Positions 1 to 46,835 of a stretch of 64,000 nucleotides of DNA are shown here, piece by piece; within the stretch, counting starts at the first letter, position 1, and every line of letters starts with the position of its first letter. Under the pieces are notes generated by a model, which ran no database searches, was not told the origin of the DNA, and worked only from the letters and a program-made list of their open reading frames with translations. The stretch comes from Apostichopus japonicus. Lineage: Eukaryota > Echinodermata > Holothuroidea > Aspidochirotida > Stichopodidae. Both the position numbers and the translations under genes were made by a program. The DNA lies in assembly GCF_037975245.1 (NCBI RefSeq), contig NC_092562.1, forward strand, positions 10,331,001 to 10,395,000, in the 5' to 3' direction.

Positions 1-140
1 GCATGATACAAAGCTTTGCCTAGAGCTGGAAGCTTACAGGATAACAACAGCCAAGTAGATATGTAGAGACACTTCTGACTGCGATATATATGCAAAAAAT
101 GTCAATCTACAGGCATGACTAAATAAGATAAATTGTTTAC

Positions 141-249
141 CTTTACTGTCAGTTGTTTGAAATTCGGTAACAAGTTGTTGAAGGTAGGCAAGTCTATCTA
201 AAGATCCTCTAGGGGTACGCCTCTTCATTTCTTCCTCCGTTTGAAACAT
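141..249 (-). CDS. ARMC7: ARMC7 homologue, first coding exon (partial gene)
   Basis: Translation from the ATG at 249 gives 36 residues ending in a phase-1 donor (CAGTAAAG|gtaaac at 141/140). The stretch LDRLAYLQQLVTEFQTTDSK closely matches the start of animal ARMC7, a small armadillo-repeat protein (human: about 200 residues, with RLGYLQALVTEFQ near residue 13). Known ARMC7 proteins continue into an armadillo repeat, which here must lie beyond the left edge. The charged leader MFQTEEEMKRRTPRG replaces the short human leader. ARMC7 function is poorly defined; association with spliceosomal complexes has been reported in the literature, and nothing in this exon tests it. The same frame stays open upstream to an ATG at 387, adding 46 residues with a hydrophobic run; I prefer the 249 start because it gives the family's usual N-terminal length. 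The gene is divergent from PRKAA. Confidence 0.75.
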
Positions 250-1780
250 GCTGCTAACTTCTCTCTGGCATGTACCCTGGAAACCTTCGATGATAAGAAG
301 TATCATGAAAAGAAGTTGAACATTAGATTGTAAAACATCTACATCTTGCTCAGCTAAATACCGATAATTTAAGTAAGCTTTCAACATGTAACTCGTTCAG
401 CAATTTTTTATCTCATGAAAAACAAATGTTGCATAGGCCATGCATCTACAATAGACGACAGACTTTTTAAACTCTGAGAGAAACATCTATGTATTGAATA
501 ATGATCATAATACTAGCTGATATGTGGCTATACATTGCAAGGTGGCTACTGGGGATGTGTATCCTAGCACCTGGATGTGCAGCTGCCCATTCGACTGTTC
601 CCCCCCCCCCCAATTGAGAGACATAGTTGGTCAGACAGTTGCCCAATTTAACTGTATGTTCATCTGTATCTCTTTCTCAATGTGTTCTTAGGTGTTTTCA
701 TTTCAGTTAGCCACTGAAGATGTTGCTAGGATCTATCGCGAAACCTGCCCTACCCATCCCACAAGGTACTGTGCAGTATGTATTGACAAATTAGAATCTA
801 ACGTTAGAATAGACCTAGCCTAAGGCCAGGGTACAGTATGTTATGCTATAGTGTTTCTTTGTATGTATGTATGTATGTATATGTGATCTTCCCGCAAGCA
901 GGAACTCGCGAAAGAAGCCATGAAGGCTTATAGAGGCTTTGTAAATTAATGTTTCACTTTTCGAAATAAATGCAATCACACCCACAGTACATGTTTCGTT
1001 CAAAATATTGGAATACCTACTCTTGTCAGTTGAGAATGGACAAAGCTTTCCTTCGTTTATTCTTATGCTGCATTGGACTGTCAATGTCACTTATAAATAC
1101 TCCAGAGTATAATGGCTGAGTATCTGCTGTGCCAATACTGCTAGTGCTATAGTACGAGCATGCAGAATTAGTGATCGAGGTCCTTGACAAACAACTTTTA
1201 TTCGTAAACAAACACACGTGCTAATTTTCTCAGTGAAGTCCAAGCATAGGAAAGCAGAGTTGAATAATTTTGTTATGACAATTTTCTGTCAAAATATTTT
1301 ACCAAAAATCATTAAAACTTTAAAAATAGGTTAAATATACTACTGATATTGATTTCTTCTTATGAAAGCAGTCATTGTAAGTATTTCAACTGTCACCTAA
1401 AAGGAAAGAATTCTTACCTGGTCACATTACAGTTAGAGGTCACGGGGTCACTGTAAGTTCATGTTCACCATAGCCTAGCCGTCGACATGGAACCATTCCC
1501 AATTTCACTGTACATGTTCAACACGTACAGTCACTAGTGTTCTTCACTTTTCGGTCATATGCACGTAGACAAATGGTACACACTGTGTACTGAAGGTAAG
1601 ACAACCTAACCCAAACTCCACAGCTTGAACTTGGAAGGAGCTGCTTTGCATCAACTTCATAGCTTATTAAGTTGGTAAACTATAAACTTTTAGAGAAATC
1701 GCCAGTTCTTTACAGAAGAACTAATAGAAATCTTCCCAGTTCCTGCCATTGCCGTTGTTTACGTCACTCTTGTGCTCAAA
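250..1780. promoter_or_regulatory. Shared upstream region between divergent ARMC7 and PRKAA
   Basis: About 1.5 kb separates the two start codons, which point away from each other, so both promoters and 5' UTRs should lie here. I see no clear TATA box, and untranslated exons cannot be placed by eye. Contents include a C-run at 601-610, a short ATGT/GTAT microsatellite near 861-882, and otherwise unique AT-rich sequence. No protein-coding exon is supported inside it. Confidence 0.4.
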
Positions 1781-22294
<20,514 letters not shown>

Positions 22295-22888
22295 ACGACT
22301 AAACAGACCCAGGAACTTCATCGCTATGGTCTGTTTCTTGTGATTTAACTAACACACCCACCCTTCCCATCCCAACGTTTCAGAGGTATTTATAAGGTCA
22401 GCAGTGGGAAACCAAACGATGGTCATCGAAAGTTTTGGTCACTTTCTTTGCGGTGTAGACATCTCTAAGCTTTGGCAGGTATTACTAGCGTCTGATTGTA
22501 GACACTATATGAATTCACAGAGGTGTTTTCCAGTAAACTCGTCTATTTGAAACAAACCAAAAGGTTAAACAACAATTAAGACAACTCACTTCTTTTTTAA
22601 AAAAATTTTCAAATATTTTTTTCAAAGTTTGAAGAAAGAAGGATTTATCGCATTCTTTGCTGGATGAAATAAGATGAACGTTTAGTGAAGTAATATGTTT
22701 GAGAGCATCATTGGCAGATGTAAAATGCCAAAGAGTTTGCAGATATGAGGCCTACACAATTTAACATTATGAAAGTTTATCAACCAGATGGTCCTATATA
22801 GATTTTATAACCAAAGCTTCACTTAACTTTGTCACGTAACGTATCCCATTTTGAGGTCAGGGTACATTTGACTAAAATTGAGAATCAA

Positions 22889-23330
22889 GATAAAATAAAA
22901 CTGTTAGCAAACTGCTTATCCACTAGAGAGCCTGTGTAAGAGAATGTGTAAAAGTAAGTTGGCCTGACGTTTCGATCCTAGCAGGATATTCTTCAAAGGC
23001 TAAATGACAAGTAACAGTAACAGAAGGGACAAAAACACACACAGAATACAGACAGGTTAATGAGCATGGTGAACACAGAGAGATAGATGTAAGGGGATTA
23101 GTAGACAAGGGATGGAGAGAAGAAAGAAAGAAACCAACAGGGCAAGAGGAAAGGTAGGAGATAAACAGTGGAGGGACAAAGAGAGGATTAAGGGAAGGGG
23201 ATAGGGAATAAACTAGAGAAGGACAGAAAGGTGTGGAGAAAAAAGGGTGGAAGAGAGCTATGAGAAGAGGAGTGATTGGGGGGGGGGGGGGGGCGGGGGA
23301 ATGAAAGGACATTACTTTGTAGCAATGTAG
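22889..23330 (-). repeat. Hammerhead-bearing dispersed repeat, copy 1
   Basis: The copy begins TAAAATAAAACTGTTAGC, as do the copies at 24617 and 41393. It contains the core GGCCTGACGTTTCGATCCTA then GCAGGATATTCTTCAAAGGC (22961-23000) and continues through TTAATGAGCATGGTGAACAC and TAGACAAGGGATGGAGAGAA. It ends in a purine-rich stretch and a run of about 19 G near 23279. On the minus strand, the core resembles a small hammerhead ribozyme with one stem II mismatch. The copy is longer than copies 2 and 3, and no protein is encoded. Confidence 0.7.
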
Positions 23331-24616
23331 CAATGCTCTTGTACATAATCTGGTACATATATCATGTTAATCACATGGAAACATTGTTGGTTACAAACTG
23401 TTGGGTTTGGTCAGTTTCATTCGGTCAGTTCTTTTTACCATGTCCGTATTAGGTCAACTATGGGTAGAAAGCTAAGCGGGAAATCCCTAAGTCCCAAAAT
23501 TTGACTTTCTTTTTCAAGAAATTTTAAATGTGCAACAAAATAAAAGGTTGTTACATGCTGTTCTGGCAATGGTCACAATTTGTGTGGTCATTGCTCTGTA
23601 CACAAAGTTGCCAACTGGTGACGTTTTGCTCTCTTTAAAACAGTTTCAAGTGGAACAGTACACTAAATGCCAAGAAAAAATTGAACTGTATTGTCCAGTA
23701 AACTATAACTTTCTGGACAATTGGCTAACGTCTGGTTTCCTCAGTAGCATTGAAAAATTCTCCAAAGCCAAGAATTCCAATATTTTCTTTCAGTTTTAGT
23801 GTTGCACTAGTCTTCCTACATGTTTTAGTCATTGTCATTTTAGTGTGCAACACACGGCAGTTCATTAGGATGCTTGTTGAAATATGTTAGAAATCACTTT
23901 TGATGATTATTATATTTACATCAAAAAATGTGTTAGTTTGAATTATTTTGGTCGTAAAACTCTATGAGTTAAATGTGGTAAATTCCAGTGTTGGTTGCAG
24001 CAGTGGTAACCCCATGTGATAGATAGACTGGTGTCATAAGTGGGATTTCAAATAAGAAAACAAATATGAGAAACAAAAGTTGCGTAACACTGAGGGGTGT
24101 GTCTGAGGGAACTAGCTATCGAAACCAAACCATTTATCATAGTGGTACCTTTTATTTGTGGCATTGTTGGTTTACTTGAAGGCTTTCTCTTTCAACATTT
24201 CACTTAGTTTTCATTAACAGTGAGATTGAAAATATTTTGATGACTTTACATTCTACTACTGTATGCAAGTTTATAAGTTAATATTAATTCATAACCAAAG
24301 GCTAAAATGTCTTCCCAACCGGAGAAAGTTGTGCAGTGATATTAAGGAAAGCATAGCTCCGTTTTATCTACTAAAGCAGAGTTTGCAATCTGTGACTGTT
24401 GACTTGTACAATGATGATGATCAGAAATTTGAAAGGTTTCCTGCAGAGGGTGTTTCTCCTTAGACTGTGATTTCTTTCAGTTGTGTTAAATACAGTTTGC
24501 AATGATCTACCATTGTTCATAGCATGGGAGGACTTATCCAGTTTATTCATATCTGCTTGCCAAAGTCTGAACTAAAAGATGACTAACTAAACTGAACATT
24601 TGTCACTGTATCTTGT

Positions 24617-24790
24617 TCAAAATAAAATAAAACTGTTAGCAAACTGCTTATCCACTACAGAGCCTGTGTAGGAGAAAGTGTAAAAGTTAAAGTTGGCCTG
24701 ACGTTTCGATCCTAGCAGGATCTTCTTCAAAGGCTAAATGACAAGTAACAGTAACAGAAGGGACAAAAACACGCACAGAATATCTCATTC
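24617..24790 (-). repeat. Hammerhead-bearing dispersed repeat, copy 2 (truncated)
   Basis: This copy is nearly identical to the first 170 bp of the copies at 22889 and 41393, including the core at 24695-24734. It stops abruptly after ACGCACAGAATA, where the other copies continue. It therefore looks like a truncated insertion or deletion derivative. Confidence 0.7.
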
Positions 24791-26417
24791 ATCAGAGCTC
24801 TATGAGTTCAGGGTCACTCAGAGGGAATGGGCGTTGATTTGCCTATTAAAGTTGGGGTGGGGGGGGGTGTGTGGGGGCATGCTGGAGACGTAACTTAGTG
24901 CCATCCTCAGGGATGGGTCTAACCACAGCTTGTCAAAATGTGGCCTCCAGGCAAGTTTTCTGGGCTTGTTATTGTGTCTGGAAAAATTGTCTACATCGGA
25001 ATGTTAACACTTTGAATCCAGTTGTAATATTTTGTATTGATTGTGAGGTGGGATACAGGTTATTGATAAAACATTTGAGTAAGGAGGGTGTGGGGGGGGT
25101 GATAGATTAGTGTCCTCATCCTAAAAATTGTGGGGTGAGGGGTGACCTGTTCATGTCTGGACTCCTCAAATAGATGGCATGCGTAGAGTAAGCCATACAC
25201 ACTCCGGATGCCAACCTCAGCTAATGCAATAAGGGGGATCTGTCTTTTCCATGATTGCTAGTTTTAAAGCAAGATATGATTGTCTTAAAGAAACAACAAT
25301 GGAAATGGGCGGATTTGCCTCGATATTAAATCTTGCGGCTCGAGTTGAAGTAAGTTCGTCAAATGGTATCTTGACCTCGTCAAAAAAAGGCCCTTTGCAG
25401 TAAAGTTGAAAGTTTATCATTAAGCAAAGGAATCAATTGGAGCATCAAGTTGATTGTCTTGTTGTTTTAAAAAAAAGGAACTGTATATTTATCCCATGTG
25501 ATGATATGACTGGTTATTTTTATCCCAAAATCTTACTTTTTTTTTCGACTCTTTACAACTTTATCAAAAGATATATTAAAAGGTTTGTTGAAAAAATGTG
25601 CAATATTCTTAAAACTCTATTAGAAAAACAGACTGATGAAAGAAGGAGAGATAAGGAGAAAGAGAGATAGGGGGGGGGAGGGAAATAAAATATAAAAAGA
25701 GGGGAGGGGGGCATGGCTTGAGAGAGATTATGTTGCCAAAGGTCAACTTAAAAATTTGTAGTATTTTCTTCTGAAATTTCTTGTACATAACAGTTTTTTT
25801 ATTTTTCATTAGTTAGACATGGTAGGAAAGACTCAGCGTATCAATTAATGTAATAATTATGTTAAAGCATGATTTTTTTTATAGAGAAAGGAAAAAGGAA
25901 AAATTGTGTGGAAACTGTTGTTTATATACTTTAAACAATCTTGTATTAATTTTTCTTGTCCCTGTTGGAATTGACAGTTTCTGATGAAACCTGTTCACAT
26001 GACAAACTGGTCCAATAACGCAAATGACAGTTTTGATTCCGTGAAAATGAGACAGGTTCTGATCACTCGATGGACTTCAATGGATACTTTTATCAGATAA
26101 ATCTACCATGAAGTCTAAATATAATTTTTACGAAAAAAAGAAAAGAAAAAAATGTTTGATTATATTTCTGCATCTGTAACAGAGACAAATTATTTTATGA
26201 ATTCTGTTTGTACATGGACAATTAAGTTGTTATCTTAAGACTAAAGGAGCCTAGTTAAAAAGAGTTAAGTTTACAATGAAATGTTTGCCCACTTCAAAGA
26301 CACATTGTCACAGAATGTTTTATTTAGTATGTCACCTATAAGGTACCATGTGTCGAAAAGAAAAACTGCTGCAAGGCTGAATCAAAATCAAACAATAGAT
26401 CTCTGCAAATCAGCAGT

Positions 26418-26706
26418 GCCTATTGTGCGAAAAGGTCTAGTGCCTATTGCGTTGTGTGAAGGGTCTAGTGCCTACTGTGCGAGAGGCCTAGTGCCTATTG
26501 TGCGAGAGGCCTAGTGCCTATTGTGCGAAAGGTCTAGTGCTTATTGTGCAAAAGGTCTAGTGCCTACTGTGCGAAAGGCCTAGTGCCTACTGTGCGAAAG
26601 GCCTAGTGCCTATTGTGCGAAAGGCCCAGTGCTTATTGTGCGAAAGGTCTAGTGCCTACTGTGCGAAAGATCTTGTGCCTATGGTTCCAAAGGTCAAGTG
26701 CCTATG
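26418..26706. repeat. 23-bp tandem satellite
   Basis: About 13 copies of GAAAGGCCTAGTGCCTATTGTGC with 0-4 substitutions each, directly head-to-tail without unique spacers. The first copies are the most diverged. There is no spacer structure, so it is not a CRISPR array. Confidence 0.9.
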
Positions 26707-28837
26707 CTGATTGAAATGTGAAAATGAGTAACCATTTTTGTTGTTGAGATTCTGGCAAAGTTGGGGGCAAAACTGATGACCTGCTACTTGAGAAATATAT
26801 AACCACTTGGCCTGGGACTATATAAAAACTTGCATAGCAAACATTGCTATTATCTACTTAGCATATATAGTTATCAACGTTTATTTAATTTTTTTTTATA
26901 TTAAACTAATCCCACCTTTCGGGGATTGAAAGAGTTGTAACAGGAACATGTCAATGGCACCTTGCAGGAATGCAGCGGGAATTGTTGCCATTGTTGCTGG
27001 GTATAACTTTTGGAATGAAACAGGGACAACTACTTCAAGAAATGTCTAATTTGAAGGTGCATATTGTGAGTACATATTGTGAGTACATAATGTGAGTACA
27101 GAAGTGCATTATCATTTCATTGTAAACCTTCACAGCAACCTTTGATGCAGCATGTTGTAATGTACAACACACTAAAATCCTGTTCAAGACACCCCCACCC
27201 ACTCTGCCCCTCCCCCCTCCCCATATATCAAAATGGGCAGAAATGCTTTAGTGCCAAGTTTCATAACTTTTCACTATTTTCAGTGCAGAGCAGATTGCAT
27301 CTGCATACTCGGTCTCTGACATTAGTTAAGATGTCACAGCTCTCGGAAGAAAGGAAAAAATTCCAGGATTTTTTTCAGTTTCTGATAGAATTGTGTAAGA
27401 GGCAAAGATTTCATTGTGAGTTGACATAATTCTTGCTGTATATGGTTTCTGGGTAGATGAATTATTCCCATTCATTCCATAACACTTTAATAAGTCTGGT
27501 AAATTAGCTATATATGTATACTGCCATAGAGGTTCCTTTGGAAGAAGTATCAGCACCTTTTTTCTTTCCAATCCAAGGTTTAAAAGACTGAGGTCTATTA
27601 AGAAATCTCTTACGTGGAGGCTGTTAGTACACAGTATTTTATTTCAACACAATTTGAGTGTTTTATCCAAGTGGGAAGTTGGGGGTGGGGTGGGTTTGGT
27701 GGGGGGGGTCTTCCTGGAAGTGATCAAGCCCAGACCTTCGTGAAGAACTTTTACTATGCTTCGAAACTGCCTCTTAGAATTATTCCTCCTTTAAGCCCTT
27801 GATCTGAATGTACTAAAGATAGGATATTCATGTTTCTTACTTTTAAAATTGTCTTTGACTTTTAACATTTATCGGAACTTCCTCTCCATGGGCCTATGCA
27901 GTTGTAAGATGGAATTTAGTCGTTACGGCTGTCCACTTTCCCTGTAGTGACCTTAGATGGAACATTGCTCTTTGGCTTTAACCTAAATACAGACCCACGG
28001 TTATAAATGGTCATTTGACGTTTGAAGTTTAGTCGTAAAAATTCCTTTTTCTTTTCATCTTTCTTTTGGCGTTCATGGTTTTCACATTATGTCAACAAGC
28101 GGCTAAATTTATGATATCATATGAATTGGACAGTATTCTTCTTTTTATTCATTGGGCATTTCTCAAAACGCAAGTAATCATTCAGGGCATATTTCTTTTG
28201 GTGTCATCATATTTTTAAAACATGGAAGTTAGGCTATAAATGAACTACATGCCAGGGTCAAAGTACTTATCTCTTTGTTGTTGTTGTAACCTGAGAAGGA
28301 GAAGGGGGAGTAACACGTGGGACAAGAGGAGGGTGTTGATAGGGGTAAAAGCTTTTGGGCAAAAGTAATAATGGTGAATTGATTAAAAGTCCTTTTGAAA
28401 TTTGAAGAGGAAGAGTGGAGTCTGGTTGTTTGTTTGGAGGGGGGGGGGGGGGTGATGGGGGGGTGATTAAAAAGTGATTCTAGGAGAGGAAGATTTGATT
28501 TATCAATGCTGACTAGTTGAAAGCTAAAAACAGTACTTTTAAAGTAAGAGTTGTTACATGTCACTCATTTTGAACGCCACTCTAAGTCATTTTTCTGACT
28601 TGTATATTTTTCAATGGCAACATTTTTCAGATCTTTTCCAAGTGGTTTCTTTTGGAGAATGGGCGCTTCGAGTTGCGACTCCTATAGCACACCACTCAAA
28701 GTTTCTGAGCCACCCTTGTTTGAAAATCAGTGACAGGAGTTGGAGGTTTAAAGTTGAGGGGAGGGGGGTGGGGAGATGCATACTAGGATCGGATCTGTCA
28801 GCTGAATGGAATCAAATCTTTTGTAAAAGTTATCACT

Positions 28838-29320
<483 letters not shown>

Positions 29321-31346
29321 GTCTTTGAAGGATCTCTACTTGTCATTCATTAGCACTAGATTTTTATATGGTTTTCTTCTGGTTTAATATCATCTTTACA
29401 CTTTCAGTTTTATGGTAGAGAAGGTACATATTTTTTTCTTTTTCTTAAGAATCCAAGCACACTCTTAAAAAATGGGTTGTCGGTTATGAGAAATGATGAG
29501 GAAAAAAATATAAAGTTGAAAGATAAAATATCTGTCAATGTGTGCAAAGTTATATAGATTATATAGACACATGTCAAAAGAAGATATACAATAGAGGGAA
29601 ATGAATTTGGTTGAAGCTACGGTTCTTAAGTTTAGAGGTCCTCAGTATTGCCCTAGTAATATCTTAGTAATATCTTATAATATCTTGTAATATCTTATAT
29701 TGTAATATCTTAGTGAGATTATTACTATGTTTGCAGATGGTCAAAGTGAAGTGGGGGTCAAAGGATATGCTGAAATGAAACTTGTAGCAGAAACAGTTTT
29801 TATAGTGTTTCACTGTAGATGACCTAAAAGCACAATTAGAAGGTTCCTAAGGTTATGAAGAAAGATGGTATGGCAATGATGTTACATATGTCAAACTGTT
29901 AATTAGTTCCTTTTGAATGATTTTGGAATTTAAAGATTAAGATTATTAAGGTTAATTTAAAGTTTAAGAGGGTTATGACCATAACACACAACGGATTGCA
30001 GTCGTAAAGGAGAATTTCAGATTATTTCCTTTTTCACCTCAAGCTTAAAAAAAAGTAATATTTTTGCAATTGATTACTGTTACAATATATTAATACCAAA
30101 AACAACAAAAGATGTCTTTGTTTTTTCTTGTTTCTGTTTCGTCTTTTATATATGAGGTGTCTGTATTGTCCAATGGAGCGAGTAGGAGGCAAGACTATGA
30201 AAAGAGGCGTTGGTTACACACAATATAACTCCTACCAATGTTACACATTTTGTTATAATGTCATCTGATTGGCTTTCACAGCCATTTTACTCCACTCATA
30301 ACCAGTTTTCAAGTATTTACTCTGGATCAATTGCTGTGTACAAAGTTACATTATTATATTGTTACTCCCATAATTAAAGCAATAATTTTCTGGATTCAGC
30401 AAGGACTTTTCTGGTGACAAAGAGTATGAAACTTATACTTAATTTTAAATATTCTACACTGCTAGTTGAAATCCAATCTCAATATCTTAACATCGAGATA
30501 TAGTTGATTGAACGGCTATTTTGACTGGCTAAGCCTTCAACTATACTACATGAAGTTGGATCCCAATAGGGGGTCTGTGATGTTACCTGGACAAATGCAT
30601 GTGAAAAAACTTTACCTAGGCTGTTATGATATCTTCTTGTTCATTTATCCTTTAAATCTGATGCATTTGAAATGTTCTGCTAAGCTGTCAAAAATCTCTG
30701 TGCTAAGAATTTCATCAGAATGTATTTATTTTTTTGTAGAAATATTCTTTTCTTTTGTGGATAAATGATTGACAAATTATTAAAATGTAAACAATGACAT
30801 TTGAAGTGCTATGATGACATCATCCATTCTACTGTTGCCAGATACATTTACAAAATATTATTTTATTTTAGAAAATTCATATCCTTTGTACAAAATGCTA
30901 CGAGGGTGTGGTATTTTTGCCTAAAGATGCAGAACATTTTCAGCAATTTTACAATCAACCTTAAGGAGACCAGAAAATCTATTAAAGTAGTAGGTGGGAC
31001 AAGGTTGAAAATTATTTAAAGTTCAGCACACTTCTCTGCATTTAACAACTTTATTCCAGAGTAAGGATATTTTCACTTAGGCCATCTTGCCGGTAGAAAA
31101 GAGAAAAAAGCCAAAGAAAGGAAGACCATCATTTTCACATTGTTACTGAAATTTATTAATATTATAATTCCACAAAGTTTGTATAGGAATGAAAGTGATG
31201 AAAACATTATGAAATATAATTAATTGCATGAAAATGTGTAAAATTATTAATTGATAGATTATATTGTTACTTCCACAAAATAAGCACACACGTCAAAGTA
31301 AGTGAAATATGTAAAAATCAAAGAGGTAGTTTAATACATTCAGAAC

Positions 31347-31350
<4 letters not shown>

Positions 31351-31429
<79 letters not shown>
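31351..31429. repeat. TA microsatellite
   Basis: About 79 bp of (TA)n, broken once by TGTTTA. Non-coding. Confidence 0.95.
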
Positions 31430-31430
<1 letters not shown>

Positions 31431-32556
31431 GCTGATCAGTGTCAAAAGTTTGGCTTTCTGATTTGCTTTCGTGGCAAAGTTGAAAAAGTTAATATCAAAA
31501 CTCATGTGTTTTTAAGTTGATGTCAAGGTTGCAAAACAACAGAAAACAGAAGAACATCAAGTGATTTATCCTCCAGAAAATAGTTAATTATCAGAAACAG
31601 GAAAGCACACTGAATAGCCGAGGGCATCTGATAATGAAAGCACATACAGAATCAAGGTTTTCGAAATAGCTTCATGGTTTCCAACTCTAAATGCTTCTAA
31701 TGGTCAAAACTGACTTGAACATGTTTTCTAATTATGCATTCTTCTACAAAATTTCAGGCAGGGGAAAATCTGGTGGCTAAGAGAGGAATCAGCAAACAAA
31801 GATGCAAGGCCAGTTTGGCTTGAGGAACAAAGGAGTCCAAAATTGAAAGTCATTTATTTGCTCATCAGCAAATCCCCTGTCATAGAAACAATAGCATCAT
31901 TGTCATTCTGCCAGTGATCCCCTTAATAGTCACCTTTCCAATGTGCAGACTAAAGTTACAAAAAAGAACCAAAAAAAGACAATTGAAAGTAACTGCTTCA
32001 GACTGCACGATATAATTTGATGTATAAAAAGTAGTCAATCTTGCACACAAGCGATAAGTTAACAGAGGTTGAAAAGATGGACATAATATGATTTGGTCTC
32101 CATGGTAATGAACTGACTCTACCTCAAGAAGGAGGGACTAACATGCAAGTAAAAAAGCTGCAACATTTCAAGGTGATTGCTAAGTATTTTGTGCGAGGTT
32201 GAAAGTTGGGTGGATAAGTTGGGTGGATAAGTTGGTTATAAGATAAGTTGGGTGTTGCCCAGTCCGATAGTATTATATTGAGCTAAGACTTGTAAATTTA
32301 TACTGTTCACGTAAAAAAAAGTGAAAATATGTTCTTTAAGCTCTTCTCCGACACAAAAGCCTAACCCTTTAAGTAAGTTCAAACCTGTCAAATGAAGTTC
32401 CCTAATATAACTGAATACAAAACTAAAGTGGCCTATATTCATTTGAGTTTTCAAGACACATTTTGCGATTTCCACCGAAGCGAAAATGTGGAGGAGATAC
32501 GGACGAACATAACAAGGATTCGTCTTGAAACGACAGGAAAACGGTTTTAAATTTTT

Positions 32557-44899
<12,343 letters not shown>

Positions 44900-46539
44900 T
44901 CACTTATAATGAGTAAAAGTAAAGCGGATTAACACAAACAGAGAAACATGAAGTAAAATGTTTGATACACGTACTGTAGCATGGTGGGCTCAAAATTGAC
45001 GGATTTTAAGGATATGAGTGACGATGTCTATCAAACGAAAAAATCAAAATCACTCAACTGTATTGGTTTCTCATATATGTGTAGTTCCTCAGAAATGTAA
45101 TGCTCTCAAAAATATTTCTTGTTCTGTGCCTGCGCAACATACAGTTGAGCAGAATTTGACCACAAAATGTCTCCCGCGTCAAGTTCTTCATACCCCTACA
45201 TTAACACACTCGTGGATAAGCTAACTGTAAGGAGTATGATTCCAAATGCCAAACAAATGTGCCAAACTAGGGGGAGGATGTTGAAAGCTTTAAAAAAAAA
45301 ACTCACAATTAGATCAGCATATACCTGAAATCGATTAAAAATCATCAAATATGTCACTCTGCTTGAATGCAAAAATTTAGGTTGCCTGCTGTATTGTTGC
45401 AAGTAAAATTTGAAGTTGCGTCAACTACAAAGGTGCATCAATTATGAAGTCTTTACTAGTAAGTACTGTATACTGAAGATAATATCTGTCCAAAGAATTG
45501 GTACAAATAAAACTGAGATTAGTTGGGGAAACTGAGAGTCAAAACTAATGTGTCAGTTATAAATGCAGTACTTAGCATCTAGCTATTTTGACAAAAATAT
45601 AGATTGTGTCTATGATATATGTGCTTAGTAGTGACCTTGAAAAATTGAGAAACCTCAGTTAATTGAGTCATTGAGAAACGTCAGTCAATCTTTTTTAACA
45701 TATTGATTAAATCAAGTTGATAATGTTGCAGTGTTGGCTGAAGAGCCATCTATAATTGTTGAATGTAATATTATCATACAAAATTTATGACATGGTAGAG
45801 AATGTCTGTAATGAAAGCCTCACTTCTCCACACTTGAGTAATGGGCAAAAACCCGGCCTGACCTTAGATGATTGCATCATCCATTCATGGTAACAGTACC
45901 ACCACAGAACATTAAGCAGTGTAGGCCTAGGCCTAGTGCAACTTAGCAGTGTACAGTAGGCTAGAAAAGGCAATATGTAATACTTTGGTCTTGACTTTCG
46001 AAGAAAGGTTGTTTATTTTACGGTAAAGCCTCAATTAAAGCCGGAGTCTAATTTTATAGACCTGGCCTTACAAAAAACCTGGCTTACGTTAGTAACATTA
46101 TGCGTCAAATGTTCCATTACAGTAGCATCACTAAGGACGCCCGATCACAAATAAGTTCGTGCGAAGCAGTTGTCAATTGCTGCATCACTGCATTTCATTT
46201 CTTTTGTACATTACAAATATAGAGCACATTTTTTACCATATATCGTTGCTACAGACAATACAGGTTTTTAGCTTCCCGTAGGCGCTAATGTAGGAAGAGA
46301 AACGCCTAAGGGCAATTCATGGTACTGTCCACGTCCTACAGTTTGGAATTTGCAGAACTGGTACCCAACGATACAGATTACAGACTGCACAAAACTTTGG
46401 TATTTCAATATGAATATGGAAAGCGGAGAGGGCAAAAACTATGTACATTCATTTTTGGCTGAGGTAGCCAACGCTCCAGAAGATCATCTCATAAATGTTA
46501 TTCTTAATACTCCAAGTCTTTCAAAAGCAGTTTACTATT

Positions 46540-46800
46540 TACTATCTTAATCCGGTCTATTTATCTTCCTCTACGTGGTTGCGAAAAATGGAGCTTGCTC
46601 TTTCACCTCATGATGATAACTGGAACATTATTTTTAGAAAAACTTTTCGTTCAACTACGAGACCAAAGTTCATTATTTTCGATTTAAATTTCTACACCGA
46701 CTTCTTGCTACTAAAAGGCTTTTATATTTAATGAAAAAAATAATAGCTTTACCAGCTGACTATCTGAATGCAAAAAACCATTGAGCATATATTTGGGACT
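46540..46800 (+). pseudogene. LINE polyprotein remnant (C-terminal part)
   Basis: One frame gives DDNWNIIFRKTFRSTTRPK. A shift of frame downstream gives RLLATKRLLYLMKKI. Together they resemble the C-terminal W..IF...F...T..(20-25 residues)..HR.L.TN.FLYLMKKI block of LINE polyproteins. There are at least one frameshift and a stop. The assignment rests on pattern memory and is weak. Confidence 0.35.
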
Positions 46801-46835
46801 GTCATGTAATATCAAAGAATATACAGTATATGTAA

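Noticed and set aside
23530-23799. 89-codon frame with an N-terminal hydrophobic segment resembling a type II membrane leader
   Set aside because: No recognised domain, no extension by splicing, and ordinary AT-rich composition; left as probably non-coding.
26418-26706. CRISPR-like regular repeats
   Set aside because: Units are head-to-tail without unique spacers, and the surroundings are animal nuclear DNA.
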